Source of the DNA: Diploscapter coronatus | Taxonomy: Eukaryota > Nematoda > Chromadorea > Rhabditida > Rhabditidae | DNA length: 64,000 nt | Assembly: GCA_964036155.1 (NCBI GenBank) | Contig: OZ038423.1 | Span: 19,049,249-19,113,248 of the forward strand | Reading direction: 5' to 3' | In this document: positions 35,466 to 46,594 of the stretch, piece by piece | Layout of the letters: each line of letters opens with the position of its first letter | Position numbering within the stretch: position 1 is the stretch's first letter | Program-made: the position numbers and the translations under genes | The notes under the pieces: model-generated | The model's database searches: none | Told to the model about the DNA's origin: nothing | The model's input: only the letters and a program-made list of their open reading frames with translations

Positions 35466-37314
35466 TCATTGTTTCAAAACTCTTTCGATATCATCGTTCT
35501 TTTGGGTAAGAGCTTTCAAAATATATCGAATCTCGGCATTTTGAACCAGAGATTGGCTATAAATATAAACGAATGTGTGATTTGATGTATTAACCAGATT
35601 TAAGAAATCAATTATTTACACAGATTCGTCCTCTTAACAGACTCATTACATATGGAACAATTATTACAACGAAAAATAATTAATTTTGTACAGGATGTGT
35701 AAGATATCAAAGTTAAAAAGATTAAGGGAATACCCTACCTATATATTCCTGTTTCTGGTTGTCCCAAACAAAACATAAATCGTATAATTGGACAAGAACT
35801 AAATTAACTAATACCGCTTCGCATAAAATCTAAACGTTATACATATTCATTTTCAAAATAATATGATGCAAAATTGACCGAGATAACTTACATACGCCAT
35901 TAGGCATTGATTTAAGCGTTGTTCCGAATTTCTTGCACTTGGGCTCAGATTGCGATACGAATCAAAACGCCGCTTTAGACAATTAAACGCAGCCATGCTA
36001 ACAATCGCCTGAGCATAACTTGCTATGACTGGAGCTAGTATAGAGTAAAAATGCTAAAATTATCTATATAATTGACATTAATCATTTTTATAATATTCGT
36101 TTAACTTACATTCCATGGATAAAGAGCCGTTACATATAATTGCATATCAACAATTTGATATTCGTTGAACCAGGAAATTGTAGCATAAATTAGTTGGGCG
36201 GTACAGCAAAATATATAAAAGCCGAGCAATATCCGAAATATAATGGTAAATAGCCGAGTTATTTTTTCGCTACGGTTACTAAATTGAATCATTTTGTATC
36301 AAAACTGACATGCATGTGGAAGAATTTCTAACAGTGAAAATGTCCTAGCTCTATGTATCATAACTGCAGTCGAAACCAATCTTATGGGCATCATTAACAA
36401 ACCCTCTCGAACAATAACAAGGAAATCAACCACTAATTCCTACAATTCCATTTGTTAGCTGTCAATGCAAAATTTTAACTATATTAGATTTAAGTCAACT
36501 TTATATGTCAAATAAATTTAAAATACGATGGCATTTATAGTTTTTTTTGGAAAGGTTGCGATAGAAAAGTGGAGACATTATGGCGAAATAATGTATGGAA
36601 AACTACAATAACACGATCCATACTATTTCACAAAATGTCGATACTTTCTGTAGCAACGTAGATGATATTTTAAACGATTCGTTTGAACTGTAGATAAATA
36701 TTGATTGATACATGTGGCTAAAATTTTAAATTACGTTACCCTGTGTAAGTTATCTTGGCAGCAAAAGTGCCAAGTTTGACGATAGATATCAAGCGAATTC
36801 TAAAGTACTATCCTGTTTCAATGTATATATTGAAAATTACACCATAAAAATAGCATAAAACTTACAATTGTCAATGAATAGATAAAATGGAGTATATGTA
36901 GAGCGAGTAAGTTGAGTATTAATTTTTCGAATTGTGAAAAAGTTTCACGTTTCCGAAATAACCGATATATCACAAATGTGCCGATAAAAACCGGAATTAA
37001 TGCGATGTTATACAAAATGGTCAGGATTTGAAGCCCTATAGATGAGTTTATTTTTTGAAGATAACATCGATATAAACTATTTAACTAACCTGTATCTAGT
37101 TCGCTTCCATGAAGTATGATAGCTTTGCACGCAACGATGAATTGGTAAAGTAATGAATCTGATGTTAAAATTTCTGAAATAGTAAATCGTTACCAAGGTT
37201 CATAAAAAAAGCAATGCAAAATGGTATGTAAGAATAAGTAAACTGAAAAATTCATTCACCTTCACAAAATTCATAATCCGTTGCATTAGGCGTAGGTTTA
37301 TCGCACCAAGACAT
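35466..37314 (-). CDS. Serpentine chemoreceptor-like protein (possibly SRAB/SRA type)
   Basis: Multi-pass membrane protein in about nine tiny exons with introns near 50 bases. The start at 37314 gives MSWCDKPTPNATDYEFCE. Membrane segments in order are LTILYNIALIPVFIGTFVIY, LILNLLALHILHFIYSLTI, then NSLDIYRQTWHFCC. DFLVIVREGLLMMPIRLVST follows, with an HRARTF motif in place of the ER motif after TM3. Then come FTIIFRILLGFYIFCCTAQL, ILAPVIASYAQAIVSMAAFN and AVLVNLVLVQLYDLCFVW. The tail ends ALTQKNDDIERVLKQ, TGA at 35466-35468. The seventh helix (LFFVVIIVPYVMSLLRGRIC, about 35640-35700) lacks an in-frame acceptor. The only in-frame splice I found replaces it with a 13-base exon. This may be a degraded copy or my misreading. 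The class resembles nematode SRAB/SRA receptors of sensory neurons. The minus strand has AT-rich composition unlike the neighbours. Confidence 0.6.
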
Positions 37315-38290
37315 TCGATTCTGAGACCTGTTTCTCTAATGACAATAGTAAATCCGTAGAATAACAATTTGAGAAAATGATTTCAATACAGTACGATTTA
37401 GAAAGAGTAGCGCTTTCGAAACAAAAATTGCAAACTTGAAACGAATCAAGTAACAGTGTAAGATGTTGCTTAGGCAATCAGCTTCGTATTTATAGGACTC
37501 ACCTAACTTATAATTTTGTGCAGCTTCAGTTTCAGCACTCCAGTTATGCCCCGCCCTATATCTTGCGAAACTTTATTAAATTTTTATATAAAAGCTGCAG
37601 AAGGTGCGAGATTAGAAGATAGATTTTTCAGATAATTAAAATTGCACCTGCGTTAAGATTTGTTTGTCAGTTCAAAAAATGATAGTTTCTCTAGAATTAA
37701 TCAGGCGTTTTCCTATCGTCAAACCATTATAATTAACATCTGCTGCTCATTATTTTGCAAAAAACACCCTTAAAAATTCAAACTGACATTTATTGGTAAG
37801 ATCTCATTAAGGAATTGTCCATTTTTGTAAGTTTCCAAGCAGTTAGACTTTAGCTAAACTAGGTCATAAATTAATACCGATCTAAAGTCGAAGGAAATAT
37901 TCAAGGAAAGAACTCGCTTCGATAAATGAAGACAAGAACGAACTTCTGTGGTGGTGTTTTTAGTCTTTTAGCACGAACTTTTGTTGAACTAGAGCTCATG
38001 CTTTAATATGAGCATAACTTTCTTCAAAGCCTAAAAATGGCAAAAATATTGAGCTATCTTCATAAATTTTACATGGTTCAACTCGTCTTGTATCACAATT
38101 TTCGAATATGTAAAAATTACCCGAAATAGTTGACTAGCTTGAAAAAGGGATTTAGAAATCCCTAAATATTGTAATCTCTCTTGTTTTTTTTCGTACTACT
38201 TCTTTACATTTCGAAATATTCAAATTTATATTTTTATTGAGGGAATTGTATAGTAAAAAAGAGCGAGAGGGAGATAGCTGTGGCAGGGAA
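37315..38290. other. Spacer, no gene recognised
   Basis: AT-rich intergenic sequence between the chemoreceptor-like gene and ORC1, which start on opposite strands. No long frame or repeat is evident. Confidence 0.35.
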
Positions 38291-38300
38291 AAGAAATAGC

Positions 38301-38346
38301 CCGCGAAAAGGAGAGAAAGACAGCCATTCGTTCTTTATTTTGGCGG
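38301..38346. promoter_or_regulatory. Two E2F-like sites upstream of ORC1
   Basis: CCGCGAAAA at 38301-38309 is the reverse complement of TTTTCGCGG. TTTTGGCGG lies at 38338-38346. Both match the E2F/DP consensus TTTSGCGS. They sit about 80-125 bases before the ORC1 ATG. ORC1 is an E2F target in animals, so regulation at G1/S is likely but inferred. Confidence 0.55.
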
Positions 38347-38423
38347 TAAAACGTGTTGTTCGAATTTCCTCTTTTCGTTATTTTATTCAATTTTCCAAAT
38401 TTAGATCTTAAAAAATTTCAGAA

Positions 38424-41400
38424 ATGTCTCCTCGAGCGTCGAGAAGTCGCAAGGTACTTGGAGAGTCCACTATTCACAACGGTAAATTTGTTTGTTTTGT
38501 TTCTAAAAAAAAATCTTCAAATTTCAGTGCAGCAAAATATCGCTAAAAATGGTCAGCAGACGCCTGGGACGAAACTGGCAAAAGCATTAAATAATCTTGC
38601 GGTGAGAATTAAAAAACAAACTAAATAAATGGTTTCTTAGAAGAAAAACAATCTGAAATTCCTAACCCTAATAGCTTGAGAAGGAGTAACGAATCTTCTT
38701 TCAGAAGAAAAAGGAAAGAAAAATTTCAGATCGACTCGCCTCCGCAAGCGAGTCAGAGCCAAAGCGATGCGCGAGGCCGCCCCAAAAGACAGGCAGCCAG
38801 AAAGTCGCTCTTCAACCCCGCGACCAAAGTTGTCAAATCGCCTGCAAAATCGGACAGATCCCCGCCCACGAGAAGATTCACCAAACTCACTCTGGACGAT
38901 GATAAGGAAAACGTTAGTTTTTTTTCCTTACAAGGACGCATTCTGAAATATCGGTCTCCGATTTGGTTGATTTTTGCACCACGTGTATTTTGTGACGCCG
39001 ATCACAGATCTGAAGTTAGTGCTGACGTGCAACGTTCTGACAGGAAATTCCAAAAAACCCGCCATACTCCATATGAAATATGTGTGCTAACTTGTAATTT
39101 CCCCCTTTCCTGTAACGATTTTCGGGATTTTCTGTCCAAACGGTTGTACATTAGCACTTTCTGATTTTAGGTTCGTGATCAGCGTCAGGGGATACCCCCG
39201 TGGTTCAAGATTAGCCAAATTGGAGACAGATACTTCGAAAAGTATTCCTTTTAGTTAAAAAATTACTTTTAAAAGACTTTCTTAGGAATATCACAATTTT
39301 AGATAAAAGTATCACGCTGGCTCTGGATGAACAGAAGCTTTCTTTAATATTTTTTCTGGGGAAAATTCGAAAAGAGTACAAGTAGATTTTTATTTCAGAT
39401 CGACCCGAACAAATCCACCAACAGGATAGAGATGCTGGAGCCGCTCAAAATCAGGATCAAACTGTCTCTGATCGGGTACGAGCCGAAGCAGAAGAAGGAG
39501 CTGCCAATCGAGAGGGCCTTTTCCAGACTGCACTTCTCAGCTGTGCCCGAGAATATGCCCTGCAGAGAGGAGGAGTCCGCTGCCATTGAGCAGTAAGATT
39601 TGATTTCAAAAATATATTTTTAAATCAGCATTTCCAATACCAATCAATTATCAATTTAATCTAAAAAAAAAACTAGAGAGCATTAGTGCGCCAATTGACT
39701 GATAGCACTTTTTGAAAAGGCCAATTGATATGAAGCTAGTAATAGTCAACAATACAAGGATACAACCAAGTAGTACCAAATGAATACCGATTGGTTTTTC
39801 TCAAAATTTACTACCGATCGGCCAACGCAATAGAACTGATTTGCTTTTTTCGACTACCATTGATAACTGATTGGTATTGGGAATGCTGAAAAGTCCAGAT
39901 TTTTAAATCCATAGTTTATGAAGAAAGATGAAAAAGGTGAGAGAATTTTGAAATGGAGTTTACTTCAAACTCGTAAATTTAATTTTAAACTTTCATCACA
40001 ACTATGAATAGCAAGATATGATATCCGGTTTTATCAAATCTAGGAATATATAAAGAGAATGAAAGGTTTAGAGAACATTTCGAAGTAGAGCAATTTTCAA
40101 ACTTTTCAATTTGAGATGTTTTCCAAAACTTTTATAAAATAACAAAATTCGAATTTCTGAATCCATGGATATATGAAATCTCCTTTGAGGTTCATCCGCC
40201 AAGCGGCCGAGCCCGGCTCAGAGTCCATGGCCATGTACATCAGCGGCGTGCCAGGCACAGGGAAAACTACTACTGTTGAAGCGGTACTTTTTTATCCTTG
40301 AAGAAAAAGTCAATGAAAGTCTTCTAGGTCGCAAAATCGCTGCAGAATTCGGGCGACTGTTCAAAATTCAAATACATTACCGTCAATGGCATGCAGTACC
40401 TAAATCAGAGACAGGTGTTTGTGGACATCTACAAGAGGTTGGAGAGTTTCTTCATTTTATAAAAATAAGAAAAGACTCCTAAAAATGTTAATTTAGAAAA
40501 AAAATCGAGTTTTTGAAAGGTACATATTTTGAAAAGACAAATAAATTTTTTTAAAAAAGATATTTTTGGAAAGATAGGATCTTTGAAATGAAAAGGTAAT
40601 TCCAGTCTGACGGGTGTGAAGAAGAACGTCTCCGCGGTGAACGCGCGCAAAATGCTGGATGCGAAATTCGCGATGGCCGATGGAAAGCGACTACCCGTCC
40701 TCATTCTCGTCGACGAATTCGACCAGCTCTGCAACAAGAAGCAGGATGTCAGAATTTTGTTTATTTTTTCTTTCAAAAATAAGAAAAAAAGTTTTATTTT
40801 TTAACTTGAAGAAACTTTCTTCAAACACTTTTCTAACCATACATATCATTTCTTCAGAGTTAAGTGTATAAAAAATTTAGATTTAAAAAAAGAAATCGTT
40901 CCAGATCATCTACGCGATTCTGAACTGGTCGTCCCTGCCTGAATCTCGAGTCTCCATCATCGCGATCGCCAACACACTGGACTTCCCTGAGCGAGTTCTG
41001 ACCAACCGCAATGCAAGCAGACTCGGCTCCAACAGACTCATCTTCCAGCCTTACGAGCACGATCAGATCGAAAAGATTGTTATGGTATGGAGTTTTGTAA
41101 ATGTCATGAAATTTGCAACATTCGACAGTATAATCCAACTATTTCTATGTTCTGCTATAGTCTTGTTGATTTTGATAAATTCAACAGTAGTTCTTTTTCC
41201 CTTCAAATTTTCTACAGTAACGGTGCTCATTTTGTCATCTTTTTTAAATCCATTTTATATATTTCCAGGCCCGGCTCGAAGGCTGCGACGAAATCAATGA
41301 AAAGGCGGTGCAGTTGGCATGCAGATCGGTAATCTTTTATTTTTCTCTAAAATAAAGAAAACTAAAAAAGAAATCACTGCTTTCAAACATTTCTTCTTTA

Positions 41401-42319
41401 GGTCGCCTCAACCACTGGTGATTTGAGAAAAGCGTTGGAGATCCTGAGAAGGGCCTGCGAATTGGCGATCGAGAAGGGCGACAAGGTACGATTTTTAGAT
41501 CGAGTGTTATGGTCGAAAAGAATTTTTGAAACCAGATACAAAATTAAAGTGAAATTTAGAAAAGAAAATTGAATTTGATTTAGACGGTGGAAATGGAGCA
41601 CGTGGCGAAAGTCCGAACCGAGCTGCAGAACTCAGCCCGAGTCGATCTATGCAAACTGCTTTCGAGACATCAGCTCGCACTCTTCAAGGCTGCTGTTTCT
41701 ACAGTAGGCTTTCTTTGTTCTTAAAGTCCAATAATCTTGACATTTTAGAGTTACTGTGAATTTAAGAAAAAAATTCAACGATCTCCCATTTTTTCCTTGA
41801 AATTTGCAAAAAATAAATTGAATTCCCAAAATATCAAATTTCAAGTTCGAAGATACAATAACTTGAGTAATTCTTTATTTTTGAGATTACTGTAACTGAT
41901 ATTTTCCAGATCCAAGCGACTGGAAGCGAGGAGGTGATGTTCTCGCGCCTCTATTCGAGCTACCGTCTGCTCTGCACACAAATCGAGTCCATCGAGCCGA
42001 TCAACTGCACTACAATCAGGCAGATGATGCTCAGGCTTTGCGGGTACGATATCGAATTTCTTTTGGAAAATCATATTTTTTCAAAAATATAAAATATGAT
42101 TTTGAAGAGACTGTATTCATTCAGAAATTAATTCAATATTTTCTTTAAATATTCGTTTTCTGAATTCGATTTTTTACAAAAAAAGAAATAAAAATATTCT
42201 CTTCCAGAATGGGCTTTTTCGTGGCCGGACCCCTGCATGGCAATCCGATGAATCAACAGATCAAACTCGGCATGGACACTCAGGACGCGCAGATGTGCAT
42301 CAAATTGGTGAGAGATTAA
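38424..42319 (+). CDS. orc-1: Origin recognition complex subunit 1 (ORC1)
   Basis: AAA+ ATPase subunit of the complex that marks replication origins and loads MCM. The ATG at 38424 follows AAATTTCAG and opens MSPRASRSRKVLGES. A basic, SP-rich disordered N-terminus follows (RGRPKRQAARKSLF, 38729-38913). The core then starts at 39399. Walker A is MYISGVPGTGKTTTVEA (about 40230-40283). Walker B is LPVLILVDEFDQLCNKKQD, where vertebrates have DELD. Family blocks NARKMLDAKF, AIANTLDFPERVLTNRNASR, STTGDLRKALEILRRACELA and a winged-helix tail (RQMMLRLCGMGFFVAG) follow. The likely end is KLGMDTQDAQMCIKLVRD with TAA at 42317-42319. No BAH domain is present upstream, as in C. elegans. Two large introns carry foldback elements. 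A donor at 42308 would allow longer C-termini using coding-like sequence at 42412-42700. The symbol follows C. elegans. Confidence 0.92.
38944..39240. mobile_element. Foldback MITE in an ORC1 intron
   Basis: The halves are imperfect inverted repeats over more than 100 bases. GAAATATCGGTCTCCGATTT at the left is matched by AATTGGAGACAGATACTTC at the right. Inner pairs include TGACGCCGATCAC / GTGATCAGCGTCA. The right arm contains an open frame beginning VRDQRQGIPPWFK after a TTTTAG, which mimics an exon but is the element's arm. It is not part of ORC1. Confidence 0.7.
39616..39908. mobile_element. Foldback element with flanking direct repeat in an ORC1 intron
   Basis: CAGCATTTCCAATACCAATC at about 39626-39645 is the inverted counterpart of GATTGGTATTGGGAATGCTG at 39869-39888. 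Identical ATTTTTAAAT sequences lie outside both ends (39616-39625 and 39899-39908) and may be a target duplication. The inside is non-coding. Confidence 0.6.
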
Positions 42320-42812
42320 AGAACTATACGAAATCCCACTATTTAAAATTGTATATGCGAATTTCAAAATATATTGTTAAAATCTAAGACGGAGCTATTG
42401 GTGGGGTAGATTTTTCTCGACCTCGACGAGTACACGGAGTTGCAGAAAAGATTTAGAAAGAGAAACAACCGACAATACGCGAGAAAAAATGTGTCGAGGT
42501 GAAGGAAAAGAAAAGAATTATTGATAACCCCTGATGGTCCCGACCCGACTTCTTTCTTTCGGACCCGATCTCGATCGGCTCCGTCAACAGTCTTGATCTA
42601 GAATATATGAAATGGGATTTATGAGCTCCTTTATTTTCAGACGGAAAACCAGCGCGGCAAAAGTGCCTACGAACTCAGGCCTGATGCTTCAATTCGCTAG
42701 AGAGGGTTATGGGTATATCAAATCCCATTACCTATCATCTAAATCCTGAAAATGATACCGGTAATATTTATCAGTTCTTTCATGTAAATTGTCTATTTTT
42801 TCGACTATATGT

Positions 42813-42876
42813 CAGACTTGGGGCTCTTCCACCGCAACTGCGGTGCGGCGGCCAAATTAAAAAGGTCCCAAGTCTG
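42813..42876. repeat. Short hairpin repeat, family C copy 1
   Basis: CAGACTTGGG...CCCAAGTCTG has perfect 10-base ends. The inside carries CCGCAACTGCGGTGCGGC. The same ends and the AACTGCGGTGC block recur at 48194-48305. Confidence 0.6.
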
Positions 42877-43663
42877 CTAGATATTCTATTCTCATGAAGT
42901 GAAAATTTTGTTCTCTTATTTATTTTTGTTAGGACTTGTTTTCTTGAAGAATAAATTTATTTTTAAATCAATTTTTTTCATCGCGAATGTCTAAAAGGGC
43001 TAAAAATTTTATTTAAAAAATTACCTTCAAATTTCATTCCCTTCATTTATACAGTGTTTTAATCGCATCTTCTCTCGCCTTTACATTAGGCGAATTACCA
43101 GCATGGTTTTCCTAAAGAATTTGAGCATAATATTCGAGAAAAAAACAAGATTTTTATTCAGAAGAGCTAACATTTATGAGTCTTTGCAGATATATTCTGG
43201 AAAAATGACGGTAGTTAGGAAATTATCGAGAAAGAAAAATAGCAAAAACCTAAACCAGACTGTTTCATACGCTAAACCTATAACGATGCGCAAGTGCAGA
43301 ACAAAATGGCACATCGCAAGGCGAAAGCTACAATTGTCAACTCTGCGTTTCTGCACTCTTCAAGATTCCGCCCTTTCTTTTACTGTTAGCAAAAAATCGC
43401 CGTGCATGAGTGATGAAAATTCACGCGCGAATTTTGCAAAGTGTTAAACGTGTGTTTCATTTTGGCCAATTGCAGTTTCATTTCTTTCCTTTCTGTTTTT
43501 AGTTTTCGTGATTTTTTTTCCGAATTATTGATTTTCATGTTCTTCCGGAGGTCCCACACCACCGTTCGATTTTGCTAGTGTGGTGCAAGCGAGCAGCACA
43601 TCTTCAGATTTTTCCAATTTTGTCGCGCATTCGAAAACTTCGTCATTCTGCTGTCACTCACAG

Positions 43664-44004
43664 GAGAAGTGCACAGATAGGAAATCATAAATCTTGACGA
43701 AACAGAAGTTTTCAATAACGGGGGGATCACGATGGTGAGGTCAAAAAGTGTTAAATAGGAAGCTGGAATCAGGGAATTTTAGGTCGTTTTCCACTCGTAT
43801 TTTGTGTGAGAAATGAGCAAAATCACTTTCAAAAATGTAAGCTAATTTTGCAAATTCGCTCATGCAAGTGAAGAATCGACGATTTTCATCGGTTTCCAGG
43901 TTTCTATTTAGCACTTTTCGACTCCACCATCGTGATCCCCGTCGTTGAAAACCTCGATTTGAAAAGTTTCGTCAAGATTTGCGATTTCCGACCTGTGCAC
44001 TTCC
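43664..44004. mobile_element. Foldback MITE, family A copy 2
   Basis: GAAGTGCACAGATAGGAAAT at the left is matched by ATTTCCGACCTGTGCACTTC at the right. The body parallels the element at 3695-4028 in order and length, including GGGATCACGATGG, AAAAAGTG, TCGTATTTTGTGTGAGAAAT and a right-half complement. It is about 340 bases and non-coding. Confidence 0.7.
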
Positions 44005-46594
44005 CTTTTCAGTCATCTTCATTGACGGAGGCAAATCACGTCTTCTTTATTCCTAAAATATATGTATCGCGAAGAAATATTTCAGGCGGCGTTGCGTCCC
44101 TTTCGCTTTCCTTTTCCCTTTTGTCTGATTTTTAAAATTAAAATTTTTCTGTTATTCAAGCATTCCTATTTCCCTGCCAGATCTCTATATCGGATTTGGT
44201 CTCTGCAAGTTTGCATTATTAGAGATTGCGTAGTAGAATTGATTGAACCATTGCTGAATTAGCTGGAAGTAACTGGATTAGGTTGTTCATTGTTTCTGTT
44301 GCTGTTCCACATGCCTTGCTTGGGTATAGAATTTCCTATTACGAAGTATCGAAAGAGGGAGGGGAGGGTGGATCTAGGCAGGGAAAAGAGGGGAATTGCG
44401 GTAGCCATTCACTCGCCAAGTCTGCATTTAGGCAGTCAGGCCAGTTAGTCAATTGTTTGGAGAATCTGCATTCAGCATTCAGTCGCTATTAGCCTTCTCC
44501 TCCAGCTTCCAGACACGGACTAAGCATCCTTGCCCTCCTCTCCATCTCTCCATCGATGATCTCATTATGCTTCTACCTCTCTCTCCTCTCGCAGTCAATG
44601 GTATGAGTTATGAAATATTCGTCTTCTCAACTTTTCGGCTTTTTAGTCATTATTGAAATGCATTAGTAGTGTGGGAATGATTGTGATTGCTAAGTGCGAG
44701 ATATCTTCCATTAGTAGGCAGTGCAAAACGGTCAAACTGTCCGATCTATCACTTTTTGCCAGTGTGTTTCATTCATCATTCCTCGAATCTCGATCCCAAA
44801 TCCATCCATCTTCTCTCGTCCTCATTAGGACTTTCCTCTTGCCATAGAGAGTGGACATTTGGAGGGACAGCCCCTGGCTTGGCAGTCCTTCCCCTTTCCT
44901 TCCCCCTCCTCTTCGCTTCGCCAGAATGAATGAGTCATTCACTCCCTCTAGGACCCTGCCCTGCACTGCATCACCTTCACTACCATCTGTTACGAAACCT
45001 GCGTCTATTTTCATTCGCACTTCTTCGATTTCTTCACCCAACTCTCATTATTTATTCCCGCTTTCCGACTATATTTCGGTTCATTTTCTATTTTTCAATC
45101 GATTTTTATGCCCCTGCCTCTTCCTCTTCAAGTCCACGACCCTGCCGCGCATTTCTGGTTTTCATCAACTCGCTCCGCCCCTAAGATCATTTGAAATTCT
45201 CATCATTTGGCCCAGCTAGTTTTCTTGTTTTTACTTGCACTTTTTCTGTTTGTTTTCAATCTTTCGAGTATTTGACAGCAATTCGTGGTGGGTGTTTCGG
45301 AATGATCGTTTCTAACGAATGTTCTCTTCAAATCAGAAGAAGGCAGTTCATGGGATTACTTTCAAAATGAACATGACACTTATCTTCGCCATTTCCTCTC
45401 AATAGCTTTCTGACTTGCTGCATCGTCAATTCCACTGTTTCGATGAGATCGGGGATTGCACGTCATGTCATGTCGTTTTGTGTTTCTTTCGATTCTGATT
45501 CGATTTGTGGCTGTTTGTGCTTGCATCTTTTGCGTCTTTGTGTCCATTTGCTGGTTTTCCTTGTTAATCTGAATCCGAAAGCGGTGAGTGCGCAGTGTGC
45601 AGCGCGCAATACAGTGCAGTGTTGCTGTGTTGCAGTGCGAGTTGAGTCTCGAAGAAGCGAAAGAAGGAAGGGGGAGAGGGAGGAAGACAGACAGTGAGTC
45701 GAGTATTGGTGCCCGTCCCTTCCCTTGCCTCGACTGTCCTTTGACTCCCTCCTCTTTCACTACTCCACTCGTTCATTCCCTTTCCCTCCCCTTCCCCCTT
45801 CCATTCCATTCCATTTCTCATTCTCTTTCGCGCCCTCTTTCTTTGTTTCCCTCCCTCTCTCCGTCCCTTCTCTCCTAATATCGATTTGCGATCGGACAGT
45901 CTTTTTCTTATTCTGTTCCTTTTTCTCTGGGTCTTTAGGTCCTCTCCATAGTCCGTTCGATTTTAGGCGCAATCGACAAAACGCCATGTTCTGTTCGTTT
46001 TTGCAGTAAACAAGCACACGGGGCCAGTGGCAGGCAGACAGCCCATGGCCTAGTCCATTTCAACACAAATATTTGCCTCCTCTCAGCCCATTCCCTATTC
46101 TCCATCCTCCATTTTCTAGAACTCTATCGATTTGTCTCTATTTTCTGTGTCTGTCACTTTGTCACTAGTTCACTTGCAACCGAACTCCGTCCCAGTCGTG
46201 ACTAACTCGATCCAATCAATCAATCAATCAACCCTGTTATTCTTTTCTGGCGATGACTAAACTCGCTCTCCATCTTCAGTATTGTGTCATTGTTTTATTT
46301 TGCCCGATCTATTCCATTTCTCTCCTTCTTTTCATCAATCCTTCAATTTGCAGTGATTCATCAAGTTTGCTTCTGCTTCTTTCTATACAACATTCATTCT
46401 TTCTGTGTGTGCGCGTATGTTTTGAAAATTTGGTTCTGTCAAAAATATCTTCCTTTCAACAACGAATGATGATTTGTCATGTTTATTCGATCCGATTTGT
46501 GCGTTTTCGTGGAATTCATTGATTTGTCTCGAATTTCTTATTTTGCGTTTTCAGTTCGAGAAGCAGCCAATTTGAACAATAGCTGTCTGGAAAA

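Larger units (their letters stand above)
42320..46594. other. Long spacer between ORC1 and profilin
   Basis: It contains coding-like pieces at 42412-42700, a 64-base hairpin at 42813-42876, a MITE at 43664-44004 and a strongly pyrimidine-rich stretch from about 44.5 to 46.5 kb. The many open frames in that stretch are low-complexity Ser/Phe/Leu/Pro. An AATC tetranucleotide run is at about 46212-46230. The part nearest 46594 is probably profilin promoter and 5' UTR. No confident gene was found. Confidence 0.4.

Noticed and set aside
38676..39164. 162-residue plus-strand frame in ORC1
   Set aside because: The first half is a genuine ORC1 exon to about 38913, but the remainder is read-through into the intron and MITE.
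39170..39240. Apparent ORC1 exon VRDQRQGIPPWFK
   Set aside because: It is one arm of the 38944-39240 inverted repeat and has no counterpart in the ORC1 family.
44453..46522. Many plus-strand open frames upstream of profilin
   Set aside because: The stretch is pyrimidine-rich, so all frames read Ser/Phe/Leu/Pro. No family signal or consistent exon chain exists. It is more likely promoter and 5' UTR.
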